The notes under the pieces: model-generated | Told to the model about the DNA's origin: nothing | The model's input: the letters and a program-made list of their open reading frames with translations, nothing else | Database searches by the model: none | In this document: positions 1-9,076 of the stretch, in pieces | Layout: the number at the start of each line of letters is the position of its first letter | How positions within the stretch are numbered: position 1 is the first letter of the stretch | Made by a program: the position numbers and the translations under genes | Source of the DNA: Cryobacterium sp. PH31-O1 | Lineage (GTDB): Bacteria; Actinomycetota; Actinomycetes; Actinomycetales; Microbacteriaceae | DNA: 64,000 nt | Direction of reading: 5' to 3' | Assembly: GCF_030063455.1 (NCBI RefSeq) | Contig: NZ_JASITB010000001.1 | Span: 558,001 to 622,000 of the forward strand

Positions 1-763
1 CCAGCCGGCTGGACCCCACAATGCAAATTTCAGAACTGTCCCAGTGCAGGCCGCGCACGGCATGCTCGACGCTGCCTCCGGAGGCGACACTTGCGGTGAC
101 GTCGAGCCCATCCATCAGGTGTTCGGTGGCATAGTCGAGCACAGCCTGGGCATGGTCGGCGGCCAGTTGAATGGTTTGGGCATCGGCGCCGGGGCGGTCG
201 ATCGCAACGAGCGAGACCAACCGAAGCGGGGCATCCACCGTGCGTGCCAAGAGGATGCCGGCCGTCAGCAGTCCGTCGGCGCCCGGTTTGGTACCGACCG
301 CGCAGGTGACCCGCCCGATCGGTTCGTCGGTGCCCATCACTCGGCTGCCCTCGGGAGCGAGTGCCACCGGCACCGGGGAGGAGTGCAACAGCCCACCGGC
401 CACGCTTCCGACCGCGAAACGCCCGAGCAGGCCGTGGGTGGCCGCCCCGACCACGATCAGGTTCGCCTGAAGTCGGGCGGCCGCAGCGAGCAGCCCTTGG
501 GTGAAGGAATCTGCGTGTTCGAGGTGGGTGTGCACGGTGATTCCGGCGGGCACGAGGGTGCGCGCTTCAGCCAGCCACTCCTCAGCCGTTTCGAGCAGGA
601 GCCTGTCGTAGCCGGGATCGGTGGGCGTAAGGGTCGCCCGCTCTCCCCCGTTGAGCACGAGCACGATGTCGAGTTCGGCGCCGGGCGCGCGGGCAAGACG
701 CACACCGAGGGCGAGGGCATCCGCTCCCGCCGGAGTCGCGGTGTAGCCGACCAGAAACCTCAC
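1..763 (-). CDS. Universal stress protein with tandem Usp domains (3' end beyond window)
   Basis: About 254 codons are visible; the C-terminus runs off the left edge. The frame opens with VRFLVGYTATPAGADAL, a Usp beta1-alpha1 unit. The first domain ends with the ATP-binding signature of the UspA/MJ0577 family, seen as GAATHGLLGRFAVGSVAGG. A second Usp unit starts at VTCAVGTKPGADG. The GTG start overlaps the upstream amine oxidase stop as GTGA, so translation is probably coupled and this is the last visible gene of the polyamine/GABA operon. Usp proteins are usually cytoplasmic ATP-binding stress proteins; the substrate role here is unknown. Confidence 0.85.
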   Translation of the reverse strand, partial: MRFLVGYTATPAGADALALGVRLARAPGAELDIVLVLNGGERATLTPTDPGYDRLLLETAEEWLAEARTLVPAGITVHTHLEHADSFTQGLLAAAARLQANLIVVGAATHGLLGRFAVGSVAGGLLHSSPVPVALAPEGSRVMGTDEPIGRVTCAVGTKPGADGLLTAGILLARTVDAPLRLVSLVAIDRPGADAQTIQLAADHAQAVLDYATEHLMDGLDVTASVASGGSVEHAVRGLHWDSSEICIVGSSRL

Positions 764-2127
764 GCGGTCGTCAAAACACGCGCGGCAATGATCGCCAGAG
801 CGGTGTCGTGCCCCACCCGGATAGCGCCGTCAACGTGCTGGTAGCCCTTGCCAGCCATGTCGCTGCACGAGAACGAGATCGGACCGACGGGGCTGCGCAG
901 TTCGGCGCCGTACCTGGCCAGTCCGCCCATGTCGAAGCTCGCGGCGTAGGCGCCGCGGGTCCATTCCTCGGAGCCCCAGTCACTTTCGTAATACACGACC
1001 GGGTGCAGGGCCTGCTCGCCGTAGTAGTGCGAGAGCGATTCAAGGATTCTCGTCTTGCGCTCGTCGGCGCTCAGAGCGAAGACACCATCCGCTTGCTCGT
1101 CGGAGACAAACCCCACGAGGGTGCCGCGGGGGTCTTCGAAATTGGTGTTGTCGTAGGCCTCGTGTACCAGCTCGTACGGGCTGAAGGCGGTGCCCGAGAG
1201 ATCGTCGGCACGCCAAAACGGAGTCTCGTAGACGGCGTGCACCTTGATCACCAAGCCCATGGAGAGGTGCTGGTGCAGCTGCTGCTGGCGGCGCGGCAGG
1301 GGCGGATCGAAGCTGATCCGGCTGATCAGTGGCGGCGGAACGGCGACGATGGCGTGCCGGGCGGTGACCGTCATACCGTCGGCTACGGCCGTAACTTTGC
1401 CCTCGCTCCAGGCCAGGCTGCGCACCGGCTGCCCCAGAAAAACGTCGCTGCCGAGCCTCTCGGCCAGGAGCAGCGGCACCTGCTGCAGACCACCGACCAC
1501 ACGCTCGTCGAGGATGAAGTCTGCGTCGACGAGGTTACTGAACGAGCCGGCGCTGGCGGCCATGAGCAGGGCCTGCAACGCCGAGAAGGAGTGCGCCGGC
1601 TTGGTGAGCATGGCCCCGGCGATGAACATGCCGATGTTGTCGCGGGCTTCCTGGTCGTCGGTTTGGGTCTCCAACCACCGGTTGAACGACACCTCATCGA
1701 GTTCTTTGGCGAGTGGATGCTCCCACGGGCAGTCCGGGTTGATCTCGGCCACGAGGGCGTCGAGCTTCTCAATCAGGCCCACAATTTGCGCTTCGGTGCC
1801 GGCCGGAACCGGAAAAATCTCGCCATCGAATCGGCTGACAACGCCGGCACCATTGATGTACACGTTCTGACCGGTGCGGTAGCGCGGGTAGGTGGCCAGG
1901 CCCAGCTCGGCCAGCATGTCCTTGAGGGCCTGCTGGTCGGGTGACACCCACTGGCCGCCAATTTCGAGCATGGCACCCTCGATCCGATCGGTCCACAGGC
2001 GCCCGCCGACGCGGTCACGGGCTTCGAGCACGGCCACGCTGAGGCCGGCTTTCTGTAGCGCTGTGGCGGCGGTGAGACCGGATGCCCCGGCGCCGATAAT
2101 AACGACGTCACGATCAATCGTGGTCAT
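760..2127 (-). CDS. Flavin monoamine oxidase, putative putrescine oxidase
   Basis: A 455-residue FAD-dependent amine oxidase. The N-terminal dinucleotide fold is clear: GAGASG at residues 12-17, then VLEARDRVGGR with Glu35 for the ribose and the GGR motif. The substrate-domain landmark IGGQWVSPDQQAL follows. The C-terminal FAD motif reads SDMAGKGYQHVDGAIRVG. No signal peptide is seen, so the protein is cytoplasmic. It oxidises a primary amine to an aldehyde with release of NH3 and H2O2. Beside GABA aminotransferase and a semialdehyde dehydrogenase the likely substrate is putrescine, giving 4-aminobutanal. The family is certain; the substrate is inferred from context. Confidence 0.85.
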   Translation of the reverse strand: MTTIDRDVVIIGAGASGLTAATALQKAGLSVAVLEARDRVGGRLWTDRIEGAMLEIGGQWVSPDQQALKDMLAELGLATYPRYRTGQNVYINGAGVVSRFDGEIFPVPAGTEAQIVGLIEKLDALVAEINPDCPWEHPLAKELDEVSFNRWLETQTDDQEARDNIGMFIAGAMLTKPAHSFSALQALLMAASAGSFSNLVDADFILDERVVGGLQQVPLLLAERLGSDVFLGQPVRSLAWSEGKVTAVADGMTVTARHAIVAVPPPLISRISFDPPLPRRQQQLHQHLSMGLVIKVHAVYETPFWRADDLSGTAFSPYELVHEAYDNTNFEDPRGTLVGFVSDEQADGVFALSADERKTRILESLSHYYGEQALHPVVYYESDWGSEEWTRGAYAASFDMGGLARYGAELRSPVGPISFSCSDMAGKGYQHVDGAIRVGHDTALAIIAARVLTTA

Positions 2128-2144
2128 GGTTGCTCCTGTGTTCT

Positions 2145-2154
2145 GGGGGGGGGG
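2145..2154. repeat. Ten-base G/C homopolymer in operon gap
   Basis: A run of ten G (ten C on the coding strand) lies directly after the semialdehyde dehydrogenase stop and before the RBS (AGGAG) of the amine oxidase gene. Runs of this length are prone to slippage. In an untranslated gap they would alter spacing but not a reading frame. Confidence 0.8.
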
Positions 2155-3642
2155 TTAGGACGCGGGGATCAGGGTGTATTTGGTCGAGAGGTACTCGTGG
2201 ATGCCTTCGAGGCCACCTTCACGACCCAGACCGGACTGCTTGACACCACCGAATGGTGCAGCGGCGTTGGAGACGAGACCGGTATTCAGGCCCATCATTC
2301 CGGTGTCGATACTGTCGATCATACGGTGTCCACGTACGATATCGGTGGTGAAAACATAACCTATCAGACCATATTCGGTGTCATTTGCCATTTTGATGGC
2401 CTCTTCGTCTGTTTCAAAGGTTCTGATACCGACGATCGGTCCGAAAATCTCTTCCCGCACCATCCGACTGTCGGCGCTCACGTTGGCCAGTACCGTCGGC
2501 GCATAGAACGAACCAGGCCCTTCGCTGCGCGTGCCGCCGGTGAGCAGGGTTGCACCGTGCGTGAGGGCGTCCTGCACCAGGGACTCCATGTTGTCGACGG
2601 CTGCGTCGGTCACGAGCGGTCCGAAGTTCACCGTGGGGTCAATGCCGGGGCCCTGCACGAGCTCGCTCACCCGCGCGGTCAGCCGACGGCCGAATTCCTC
2701 GGCAACAGAAGCGTGCACGATGAATCGGTTGGCCGCCGTGCAGGCCTGGCCGGTGTTGCGAAACTTCGCGAGCATGGCGCCGGTGACAGCTTTCTCGAGA
2801 TCGGCGTCAGCGAACACGACGAAGGGAGCATTGCCGCCGAGCTCCATCGAGGTGCGCAGCACGTTCTGGGCCGCCTGCGCGATGAGCGCACGCCCGACCA
2901 CGGTCGACCCGGTGAAGCTGAGCTTGCGCAACCGCGGGTCGGCGATGATCGGGGCGGACACGGCCTGCGACTGGGTCGTCGTGATGACGTTGACGACACC
3001 GGTCGGCACGCCAGCATCCGTCAGCAACTGCACGAACAGCAGGGTGGTCAGCGGGGTCAGCTCGGCGGGTTTGACGACGACGGTGCAGCCTGCAGCGAGC
3101 GCCGGCGCGATCTTGCGGGTAGCCATCGCGAGCGGAAAATTCCACGGTGTGATCAGGTAGCACGGGCCCACCGGCCGCTGGGTGACGACCATCGTGCCGG
3201 TGCCCTCCGGGGTGGCACCGTAGCGGCCGCTGATGCGCACGGCTTCCTCGCTAAACCAGCGCAGAAACTCGCCGCCGTAGCTGACCTCGGAGTTGGCCTC
3301 GGCGATCGGCTTTCCCATTTCGAGGGTCATGAGCGTGGCAAAGTCGTCGCGTCGCTCCTGCAGCAGGTCAAAGGCCCGCCGCAGAATTTCGGCGCGTACC
3401 CGTGCCGGGGTGGCCGACCATGAGCTCGCTGCCCGAGCAGCCGCATCGAGCGCCCGGGCGCCATCGGCGACGGAGGCGTTCTGAATGCGCTTGAGAACCT
3501 GCCCGGTCGCCGGGTCGGTCACCACGATCAGCTCCCCGGTTCCGTTCACCCACCGGCCGTCGATGTACAACTGGTCGGGTACCCTGGCCAGCAGTTCGAC
3601 CTCCGTCGACCGCAGAACGGCACCGTCGATCACGGCGCTCAC
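2155..3642 (-). CDS. gabD: NAD(P)-dependent succinate-semialdehyde / aminobutyraldehyde dehydrogenase
   Basis: A 495-residue aldehyde dehydrogenase superfamily member of normal length. The catalytic glutamate lies in MELGGNAPF and the catalytic cysteine in RNTGQACTAANR, the form typical of GabD. The cofactor motif FTGSTVVG and the C-terminal FGGVKQSGLGREGG are present. The GTG start overlaps the gabT stop as GTGA. It should oxidise succinate semialdehyde to succinate, the last step after GabT. With a putative putrescine oxidase in the same operon it may also take 4-aminobutanal to GABA. Family certainty is high; dual use is inference. Confidence 0.88.
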   Translation of the reverse strand: MSAVIDGAVLRSTEVELLARVPDQLYIDGRWVNGTGELIVVTDPATGQVLKRIQNASVADGARALDAAARAASSWSATPARVRAEILRRAFDLLQERRDDFATLMTLEMGKPIAEANSEVSYGGEFLRWFSEEAVRISGRYGATPEGTGTMVVTQRPVGPCYLITPWNFPLAMATRKIAPALAAGCTVVVKPAELTPLTTLLFVQLLTDAGVPTGVVNVITTTQSQAVSAPIIADPRLRKLSFTGSTVVGRALIAQAAQNVLRTSMELGGNAPFVVFADADLEKAVTGAMLAKFRNTGQACTAANRFIVHASVAEEFGRRLTARVSELVQGPGIDPTVNFGPLVTDAAVDNMESLVQDALTHGATLLTGGTRSEGPGSFYAPTVLANVSADSRMVREEIFGPIVGIRTFETDEEAIKMANDTEYGLIGYVFTTDIVRGHRMIDSIDTGMMGLNTGLVSNAAAPFGGVKQSGLGREGGLEGIHEYLSTKYTLIPAS

Positions 3643-5018
3643 GCGGCGGCCGAATCGGCAGCGAGTGCGTCGGCAAGAACCTGCAGGCCCTCGAGCAGCA
3701 GGGCGTCGGGAATGCTCAGCGGCGGTAGAAAGCGGATGACGTTGCCGTAGGTTCCGCAGCCGAGCAGGATCACGCCCTGCGCGTGAGAGGCGGCGATGAC
3801 CCGACCGGTCAGCGCAGCATCCGGCTCCCCCGTTGCGGGGTCGACGAGTTCGATGGCCATCATGGCGCCGCGACCGCGTACCTCAATGATGCGCGGATCG
3901 GCCTCGGCGAGCGCAGCGAGGCGATCACCCATGATCTGTCCGATGGTGGCCGCGCGAGCCACCAGGTTGTCCGTCTCGTAGGTGTCGATGGTGGCGAGCG
4001 CTGCGGCACAGGCGAGCGGGTTGCCGCCGTAGGTGCCACCGAGGCCTCCGGCCTGCGGCGAGTCCATGATGTCGGCGCGGCCGGTGACGGCCGACAGCGG
4101 CAGGCCGCCGGCGATGCCCTTGGCGGTGCAGATCATGTCCGGCACGATGCCCTCGTACTCACAGGCGAACATGTGTCCGGTGCGGGCGAATCCGGTCTGG
4201 ATCTCGTCGGCGATGAAGACGACCTCGTTGGCGCGGCACCAGGCCAGCAGAGTGGGCAGAAAGCCCTGAGCCGGAACGATGAAGCCACCTTCGCCCTGGA
4301 TGGGTTCGATGATGATCGCGGCGAGGTTGCTCGCGCCGATCTGCTTTTCGATCTGCGAAATGGCCCGGTTCGCCGCTACGACACCGTTCAGGCCACCGTC
4401 GCGCAGCGGGTAGGACATCGGCGCACGGTAGACCTCGGGAGCGAACGGCCCGAAGCCGCTCTTGTACGGCTGATTCTTGGCGGTCAGGCCCATGGTGAGG
4501 TTGGTACGACCGTGGTAGGCGTGATCGAAAGCCACAATGGCCTGCTTGCCGGTGAAGTGCCGGGCAATCTTGACGGCGTTCTCGACCGCTTCGGCACCGG
4601 AATTGAACAGCACGCTGCGCTTCTCGTGGTCACCTGGCGTGAGCCGATTCAGGGCTTCGGCCACTTCGATGTAGGAGTCGTAGGGCGCCACGGTGAAGCA
4701 GGTGTGGGTGAACTGGGCCAGCTGGGCGGCGACGGCCTCGACAACGCGCGGGGCGCTGTTGCCGACCCCGGTCACGGCAATGCCCGACCCGAGGTCAATG
4801 AGCGAATTGCCGTCGATGTCAACGAGAACGCCTCCGCCGGCGGCCACGACGTAGACGGGCAGCGCCACGCCGATGCCGGCCGAGACCGCCTGAGCCTTAC
4901 GTTCGCTCAGCGCTCGCGACTTTGGCCCGGGGATGCTCGTGACCAGCTTGCGTTCCTGAGCCAGCGAGGGACCACCGAGCGGCGTGCTGGTGGGGCGAGC
5001 GGGAGCTACGAGTGTCAT
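3639..5018 (-). CDS. gabT: 4-aminobutyrate aminotransferase
   Basis: A class-III PLP aminotransferase, 459 residues from the chosen ATG. The PLP lysine lies in TAKGIAGGLPLSAV and the PLP-phosphate/aspartate region in FIADEIQTGFARTGHMF. The N-terminus SLAQERKLVTSIPGPKS matches actinobacterial GabT. An in-frame upstream ATG at 5087 would add 23 residues with no family counterpart, and 5018 has GGAA five bases upstream. It transfers the amino group of GABA to 2-oxoglutarate, giving succinate semialdehyde and glutamate. First gene of the leftward operon gabT-gabD-amine oxidase-usp, divergent from the PucR regulator. Confidence 0.9.
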   Translation of the reverse strand: MTLVAPARPTSTPLGGPSLAQERKLVTSIPGPKSRALSERKAQAVSAGIGVALPVYVVAAGGGVLVDIDGNSLIDLGSGIAVTGVGNSAPRVVEAVAAQLAQFTHTCFTVAPYDSYIEVAEALNRLTPGDHEKRSVLFNSGAEAVENAVKIARHFTGKQAIVAFDHAYHGRTNLTMGLTAKNQPYKSGFGPFAPEVYRAPMSYPLRDGGLNGVVAANRAISQIEKQIGASNLAAIIIEPIQGEGGFIVPAQGFLPTLLAWCRANEVVFIADEIQTGFARTGHMFACEYEGIVPDMICTAKGIAGGLPLSAVTGRADIMDSPQAGGLGGTYGGNPLACAAALATIDTYETDNLVARAATIGQIMGDRLAALAEADPRIIEVRGRGAMMAIELVDPATGEPDAALTGRVIAASHAQGVILLGCGTYGNVIRFLPPLSIPDALLLEGLQVLADALAADSAAA

Positions 5019-5099
5019 GAGGGTTCCGATCGATGCGAAGGGCGATATCGCGGCACGACGCCGCTGTGCCAGAGCAGCACGGGGCAATGCTAGGCAGAA

Positions 5100-5116
5100 A
5101 GAGCTCGCCCAGCTCT
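5100..5116. promoter_or_regulatory. Inverted repeat in gabT/pucR divergent promoter region
   Basis: Perfect inverted repeat AGAGCT-N5-AGCTCT between gabT and the PucR-type gene, about 80 bp upstream of gabT and 53 bp upstream of the regulator. Position and symmetry suggest the regulator's operator; binding is not shown. Confidence 0.5.
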
Positions 5117-5157
5117 ATCCCACCTGTATAGTTACGGCATGCCAACTCGCCGTTCTG

Positions 5158-5163
5158 TATAAA
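5158..5163 (+). promoter_or_regulatory. -10 box for leaderless pucR-type gene
   Basis: TATAAA ends six bases before the ATG at 5169, so transcription should start at the initiation codon. No Shine-Dalgarno sequence is present. Confidence 0.6.
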
Positions 5164-5168
5164 CACCA

Positions 5169-6722
5169 ATGCTTCCCACCCTGCGCCTGCTCCTCGCTGA
5201 TCCACATCTCGGGCTCAGCCTGATCGGAGACCCCGAACCCGCTGTGATTGGGGCGATGCTCGAGAGAACGGTTGAGTGGGTGCACAGCTCGGATCTGATC
5301 GACCCGACCCCGTTCCTCTCCACCGATCAGGTGCTGCTCACGACCGGCACCCAATTCGGCACCGATACGGCAGCGGATGCCGAATTCCTCCCCTACGTGC
5401 AGCGCCTGGCTACCCGAGGCATCACCGCCCTCGGTTTTGGCACCGAGGTGATTCGGAACGGCACACCCGACGCACTGCTCGCGGCCTGTCAGACGTTGGG
5501 GCTGCCGCTGTTCGAGGTTCCCTACCGCACCCCGTTCATTGCCGTGGCCCGGGCGGCCGGCGACCTCGTGGCCGAGGATCGATTCGCCCGCGCCACCTGG
5601 GCGCTCAAAGCACAACGCGCCATCGCGCTCGCGGCGCTCCGCCCCGACGGGTTGAGCGCGACCCTCGCCGAACTGTCCACCCAGCTCGGCCATTGGGTGG
5701 CCCTGTTCGATGCCAGCGGCACCCTCGACCGGGTGTTTCCCCGCGAGACCTTCACCGCGGCCCGGGATGCTCTCGCCACCGTGCAGCACGAGGCCCGGCG
5801 TTTATTGGCCCGCGGCCAGCGTTCCAGCAGCACCGTCAACGCCGGCGGCGAGACCCTCACCCTGCAGACCCTCGGTGGCCACGACCACCTGCGCGGCGTT
5901 CTCGCCCTCGGCGGTCCTCGCGCCCTCGACCAGGCCAGCACCGAGGTCGTCACGAGCGTGATCGCACTCGCCGGCCTCGCTCTGGAGCAGAACAACGCCC
6001 TCGACCGCGCCCAGGGGCTGCTGCGCACCGGCCTGATGCACACCCTGCTCGGCGGAGACCAGAAACTGGTCGAACACATCTCCATGCAAATGTGGGGTGC
6101 GCTCCCGGTCGGGCCGGTGCAGGTCGCCGTCGTCGACGCGCCGACGCCGCGCCGCGATGCCATTACCGACTACCTCGAACTACGCGTCGAAGACTCCCCC
6201 GGACAGTTGTTCTTTGCCCGCCAGGACGACACCATCGTGCTGTGTCTGGACAGCGCAGCCCACGACATCCTGGTGAATCTGTGCACGCTGTTCGACCTGC
6301 ACGCAGGTCTGTCGGAGCCGAGCAGCTATCGCCAGCTGCCTCGAGCCCTCGATCAAGCCCAGCAGGGGCTCGCCAGGGCCAAAGAGGGCGCGCCGGGCGT
6401 GACCGAGTTCGGCGTCGTCGCCCGGCAGGGCGTGTTGGCCCTCCTGGCGAGAACGGATGCCCGCGAGGTCGGCCTGGCTACGCTCGCGCCGGTGCTCGCA
6501 CACGATCGCGTTCACGGCACCGAGCTGCTCGGTACCGTGCGCGCCTGGCTGCTGTGCAACGGGCACTTCGGGGAAGCCGCGGCACAGCTCGGCGTGCACC
6601 GCCACACGGTGCGCGCCCGCATTGCGCAGGCGGAGCAACTGCTCGCCCGCGACCTCGGCTCGTTTCCGGCCCGCGCGGATGTCTGGGCGGCCCTGCTCGC
6701 GACCGACAACGCCGTTCTCTAG
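5169..6722 (+). CDS. PucR-family transcriptional regulator of the GABA/polyamine operon
   Basis: A 517-residue PucR-type regulator. The N-terminal PucR domain shows FLSTDQVLLTTGTQ and a Gly-rich ITALGFGTEVI segment. The C-terminal HTH (PucR/CdaR type) reads LLCNGHFGEAAAQLGVHRHTVRARIAQAEQL. This family usually activates divergently transcribed purine or amino-acid catabolic operons, and this gene is divergent from gabT-gabD-amine oxidase. The effector is unknown; GABA or putrescine would fit. The gene appears leaderless. Confidence 0.88.
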   Translation: MLPTLRLLLADPHLGLSLIGDPEPAVIGAMLERTVEWVHSSDLIDPTPFLSTDQVLLTTGTQFGTDTAADAEFLPYVQRLATRGITALGFGTEVIRNGTPDALLAACQTLGLPLFEVPYRTPFIAVARAAGDLVAEDRFARATWALKAQRAIALAALRPDGLSATLAELSTQLGHWVALFDASGTLDRVFPRETFTAARDALATVQHEARRLLARGQRSSSTVNAGGETLTLQTLGGHDHLRGVLALGGPRALDQASTEVVTSVIALAGLALEQNNALDRAQGLLRTGLMHTLLGGDQKLVEHISMQMWGALPVGPVQVAVVDAPTPRRDAITDYLELRVEDSPGQLFFARQDDTIVLCLDSAAHDILVNLCTLFDLHAGLSEPSSYRQLPRALDQAQQGLARAKEGAPGVTEFGVVARQGVLALLARTDAREVGLATLAPVLAHDRVHGTELLGTVRAWLLCNGHFGEAAAQLGVHRHTVRARIAQAEQLLARDLGSFPARADVWAALLATDNAVL

Positions 6723-6726
6723 CCGA

Positions 6727-7407
6727 TCAGGCCTTGAGGGTCCATGGCTTGCGCCGCACCAGCACGTGGCCGCGGCTCGTGCTGAGGCGGGTCCACAACC
6801 CCGACTCGAAGAGTTGCACCGGTTCGTCGTCGGCGAGAAACCCCAGGCTGAACGCCGCAAAACCGGCTCCGGTCGGCACGAATTCGAGCCCGTCGACCTG
6901 ACGACCCCACACCTCCGAGCGCACGCGCTCAACGATCAACTCGCCAGCGCCCTCCGGGACAGTGGCGGCAACCTCGTCGATTCCCGCTCGAGCGGCCGCT
7001 TCGAGGCGGGCTGCCGGAGTCTGGCCGTGCGGTTCCCAGCCGCCCTTCGGCGGGGAGATGCCGGCCCAGGTCACGGTGTTCACCTCGAGAGGAACGGTCA
7101 CCGTTACGGGCAGGGTCAGGTCAAGCGCGGTGGATTCGAGGCGTTTGAGGCGTTCCAGCAGGGACCGCACCGGCACGACCTTGTCGATTTCCACCGGCTC
7201 CTTCAGCGCGAAGGTGCGCAGGCCGAGAACCGTCGGGCTCGCATCGAGCAGACCCCGCGGATAGAAGATGGCGGTGTACACCGCCAGAACGCCCTCCGCG
7301 GCCATGAGGCGCACGGAACCGTCGAGAACACGCCCGGAGCGTGAGAGAAACACGATCAGGTCGCTGAGGGATTGGGAATCGGTAAGAGTGAATGAGTGGC
7401 TCATCAT
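6727..7407 (-). CDS. Conserved hypothetical protein
   Basis: A 226-residue soluble protein with no domain I recognise. It starts MMSHSFTLTDSQSLSDLIVF and carries a mid-region SPPKGGWEPHGQTPAARLEAAARAGIDEVAATVP. Two adjacent ATGs (7407, 7404) follow AGGAG. A TAGTTT box six bases before 7407 would also allow a leaderless transcript. It converges on the PucR gene with a 4-bp gap and diverges from tesB. Codon use resembles its neighbours, so it is a real gene of unknown function. Confidence 0.7.
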   Translation of the reverse strand: MMSHSFTLTDSQSLSDLIVFLSRSGRVLDGSVRLMAAEGVLAVYTAIFYPRGLLDASPTVLGLRTFALKEPVEIDKVVPVRSLLERLKRLESTALDLTLPVTVTVPLEVNTVTWAGISPPKGGWEPHGQTPAARLEAAARAGIDEVAATVPEGAGELIVERVRSEVWGRQVDGLEFVPTGAGFAAFSLGFLADDEPVQLFESGLWTRLSTSRGHVLVRRKPWTLKA

Positions 7408-7472
7408 CTCCTAAACTACCAAGATACGAAACATCCGCATGCCGCGGTCGCGAACTTGCCCGAGGAGACAGC

Positions 7473-8348
7473 ATGCACAAGCCGATGGAAGGTCTCCTGG
7501 CCGTCCTCGATCTGACTGACACCGGTGCGCGCACCAGCGAAGACATTTTTACCGGTCCGTCCCAGTGGATGCCACTTGGCCGAGTGTTCGGCGGGCAGGT
7601 GCTGGCCCAGTCGCTCGTAGCCGCGATGCGCACCGTGCCCGACGAACGCCACGTGCACTCGATGCACGGCTATTTTCTGCGCCCCGGCGACGTCAACCAG
7701 CCGATCACATTTTCGGTCGAACGCATTCATGACGGCCGCTCGTTCTCCACCCGCCGCACGCAGTGCTACCAGGACGGCGTGCCGATCCTGTCGATGATCG
7801 CCTCGTTCCAGGACGCCGACGACGGCCTGGAACACCACATCGAGATGCCCACGGATATCCCCGACCCGGAGAGCCTGCCGACGGCATCCGATTCACTCGC
7901 CCACATCGACCATACGGTGGCCCGCTACTGGGCAAGCGAGCGCCCTTTTGATATGCGGCATGTTCCCTCGCCGATCTATCTCAAGGTCAACGGTGAGCAC
8001 ACCTCCCGTCAGGCCGTGTGGATGAAGACGTTCTCCCCGCTGCCCGACGACCCCGACCTGCACCGCGCAGCTCTGGCCTACGCCAGCGATTATTCGATCA
8101 TGGAGCCGATCATGCGTCGGCACGGCGTCGCCTGGGCCTCGCCGGGATTAAAAGTCGCGAGCCTGGATCACGCCATGTGGTGGCACCGCTTCGGTCGGGT
8201 CGACGAGTGGCTGCTCTACGTGCAGGATTCCCCGAGCGCGCAGGGGGGCCGCGGCCTCGCCACCGGCAGCATCTTCAGCCGCGAGGGCGTGCTCCTGGCC
8301 ACCGTCGCGCAAGAGGGCATGCTGCGCGTGCCTATCGTTCTCGAGTAG
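7473..8348 (+). CDS. tesB: Acyl-CoA thioesterase II (TesB-like)
   Basis: About 291 residues, the usual TesB length, with a double-hotdog fold. Diagnostic stretches are GRVFGGQVLAQSLVAA and SMHGYFLRPGD in the first hotdog. The second contains SLDHAMWWHR (catalytic Asp region) and ATVAQEGMLR (catalytic Gln region). ATG 7473 was chosen because AGGAGA lies just upstream; a longer in-frame start would add unrelated residues. It hydrolyses medium/long acyl-CoA esters to free acid and CoA. The gene stands alone. Confidence 0.88.
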   Translation: MHKPMEGLLAVLDLTDTGARTSEDIFTGPSQWMPLGRVFGGQVLAQSLVAAMRTVPDERHVHSMHGYFLRPGDVNQPITFSVERIHDGRSFSTRRTQCYQDGVPILSMIASFQDADDGLEHHIEMPTDIPDPESLPTASDSLAHIDHTVARYWASERPFDMRHVPSPIYLKVNGEHTSRQAVWMKTFSPLPDDPDLHRAALAYASDYSIMEPIMRRHGVAWASPGLKVASLDHAMWWHRFGRVDEWLLYVQDSPSAQGGRGLATGSIFSREGVLLATVAQEGMLRVPIVLE

Positions 8349-8353
8349 CGCGG

Positions 8354-9076
8354 CTACCAGGTTGGTTGGGATTCGAGCAACACCCGCTCGTCGGGCATCC
8401 ACCGAATATCCACACTGGCGATGTCGTTCTCGGCGACGCTCGTGGTGCCGGCCGCGCTGATCGTCGTGCCGGGCCCCGCGATCCAGCTGGCGACGAGGCT
8501 CTCCTGACCATCCCGGTCGGTTACGAACAGGGCGTACGGCTGCGGCCCAAAATCGTTGCCGCTCTCGGCATAGCTGCAGCTCGCATCGATGCGGGTACCC
8601 CAGTCTTCGCCGGTCAGGCGAAACGTAGCGGTGAGCGGGCTGGGAACCACCGCGGTCATGGCAACGGCCGTTTCGCGCACGCTACGGCTGGGCTGCTCGA
8701 GCCAGGCCGGCACGACCAGGGCAGCGGATGCCGCGATCGCCGCCGCCGCGACCACGGCGCCAGCCACGAGCAGCCGGGTCCGCCGGGTGCGCGCCCTGGC
8801 CGCCTGCACCAGGCGGGGCAGCAGCGTGGCGGAGCGGACGGCATCCGTTGGGGCACCCGAGGTCTGGCCGAGCTGCAGGGCCTGGTCGAGCTGCAGGGCC
8901 TGGTCGAGCGGAACCTGTGCCAGCAGCCCGGGCAGGCCTACGAGGTGGGCGACCGCCTGGCTGCAGGCCTCGCAGTCGTTGAGGTGACGTTCGTAGTCCC
9001 GCCGGTCCCCCGGTGACAGGGCGCCGAGCACGTAGGCGCCATCCCAGTCGCCGTACGGATCTGCTGGGGCGTTCAT
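8354..9076 (-). CDS. Anti-sigma factor with zinc-binding N-terminus
   Basis: A 240-residue protein whose N-terminus carries the ZAS-type motif HLNDCEAC (His-x3-Cys-x2-Cys). A long Gln/Leu linker, one membrane span (LLVAGAVVAAAAIAASAALVVPAWL) and an extracytoplasmic RskA-like C-terminal domain follow. The start overlaps the upstream ECF sigma stop as ATGA, the classic sigma/anti-sigma pair. It should hold the sigma factor at the membrane until a signal, often redox, releases it. The linker contains an exact in-frame 18-bp duplication. Confidence 0.85.
   Translation of the reverse strand: MNAPADPYGDWDGAYVLGALSPGDRRDYERHLNDCEACSQAVAHLVGLPGLLAQVPLDQALQLDQALQLGQTSGAPTDAVRSATLLPRLVQAARARTRRTRLLVAGAVVAAAAIAASAALVVPAWLEQPSRSVRETAVAMTAVVPSPLTATFRLTGEDWGTRIDASCSYAESGNDFGPQPYALFVTDRDGQESLVASWIAGPGTTISAAGTTSVAENDIASVDIRWMPDERVLLESQPTW
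8870..8905. repeat. In-frame 18-bp tandem duplication in anti-sigma linker
   Basis: Two identical 18-bp copies encode LDQALQ twice in the linker between the zinc motif and the membrane span. The change is in frame and does not touch either functional part. Confidence 0.9.

Noticed and set aside
808..1944. Long plus-strand open frame opposite the amine oxidase
   Set aside because: It lies entirely antisense to a well-supported FAD enzyme and has no domain; GC-rich genes commonly give such shadows.
5276..6901. 541-codon Arg/Pro-rich frame overlapping the PucR gene
   Set aside because: Composition (Arg/Pro/His/Ala) is typical of a shifted frame of a GC-rich gene.
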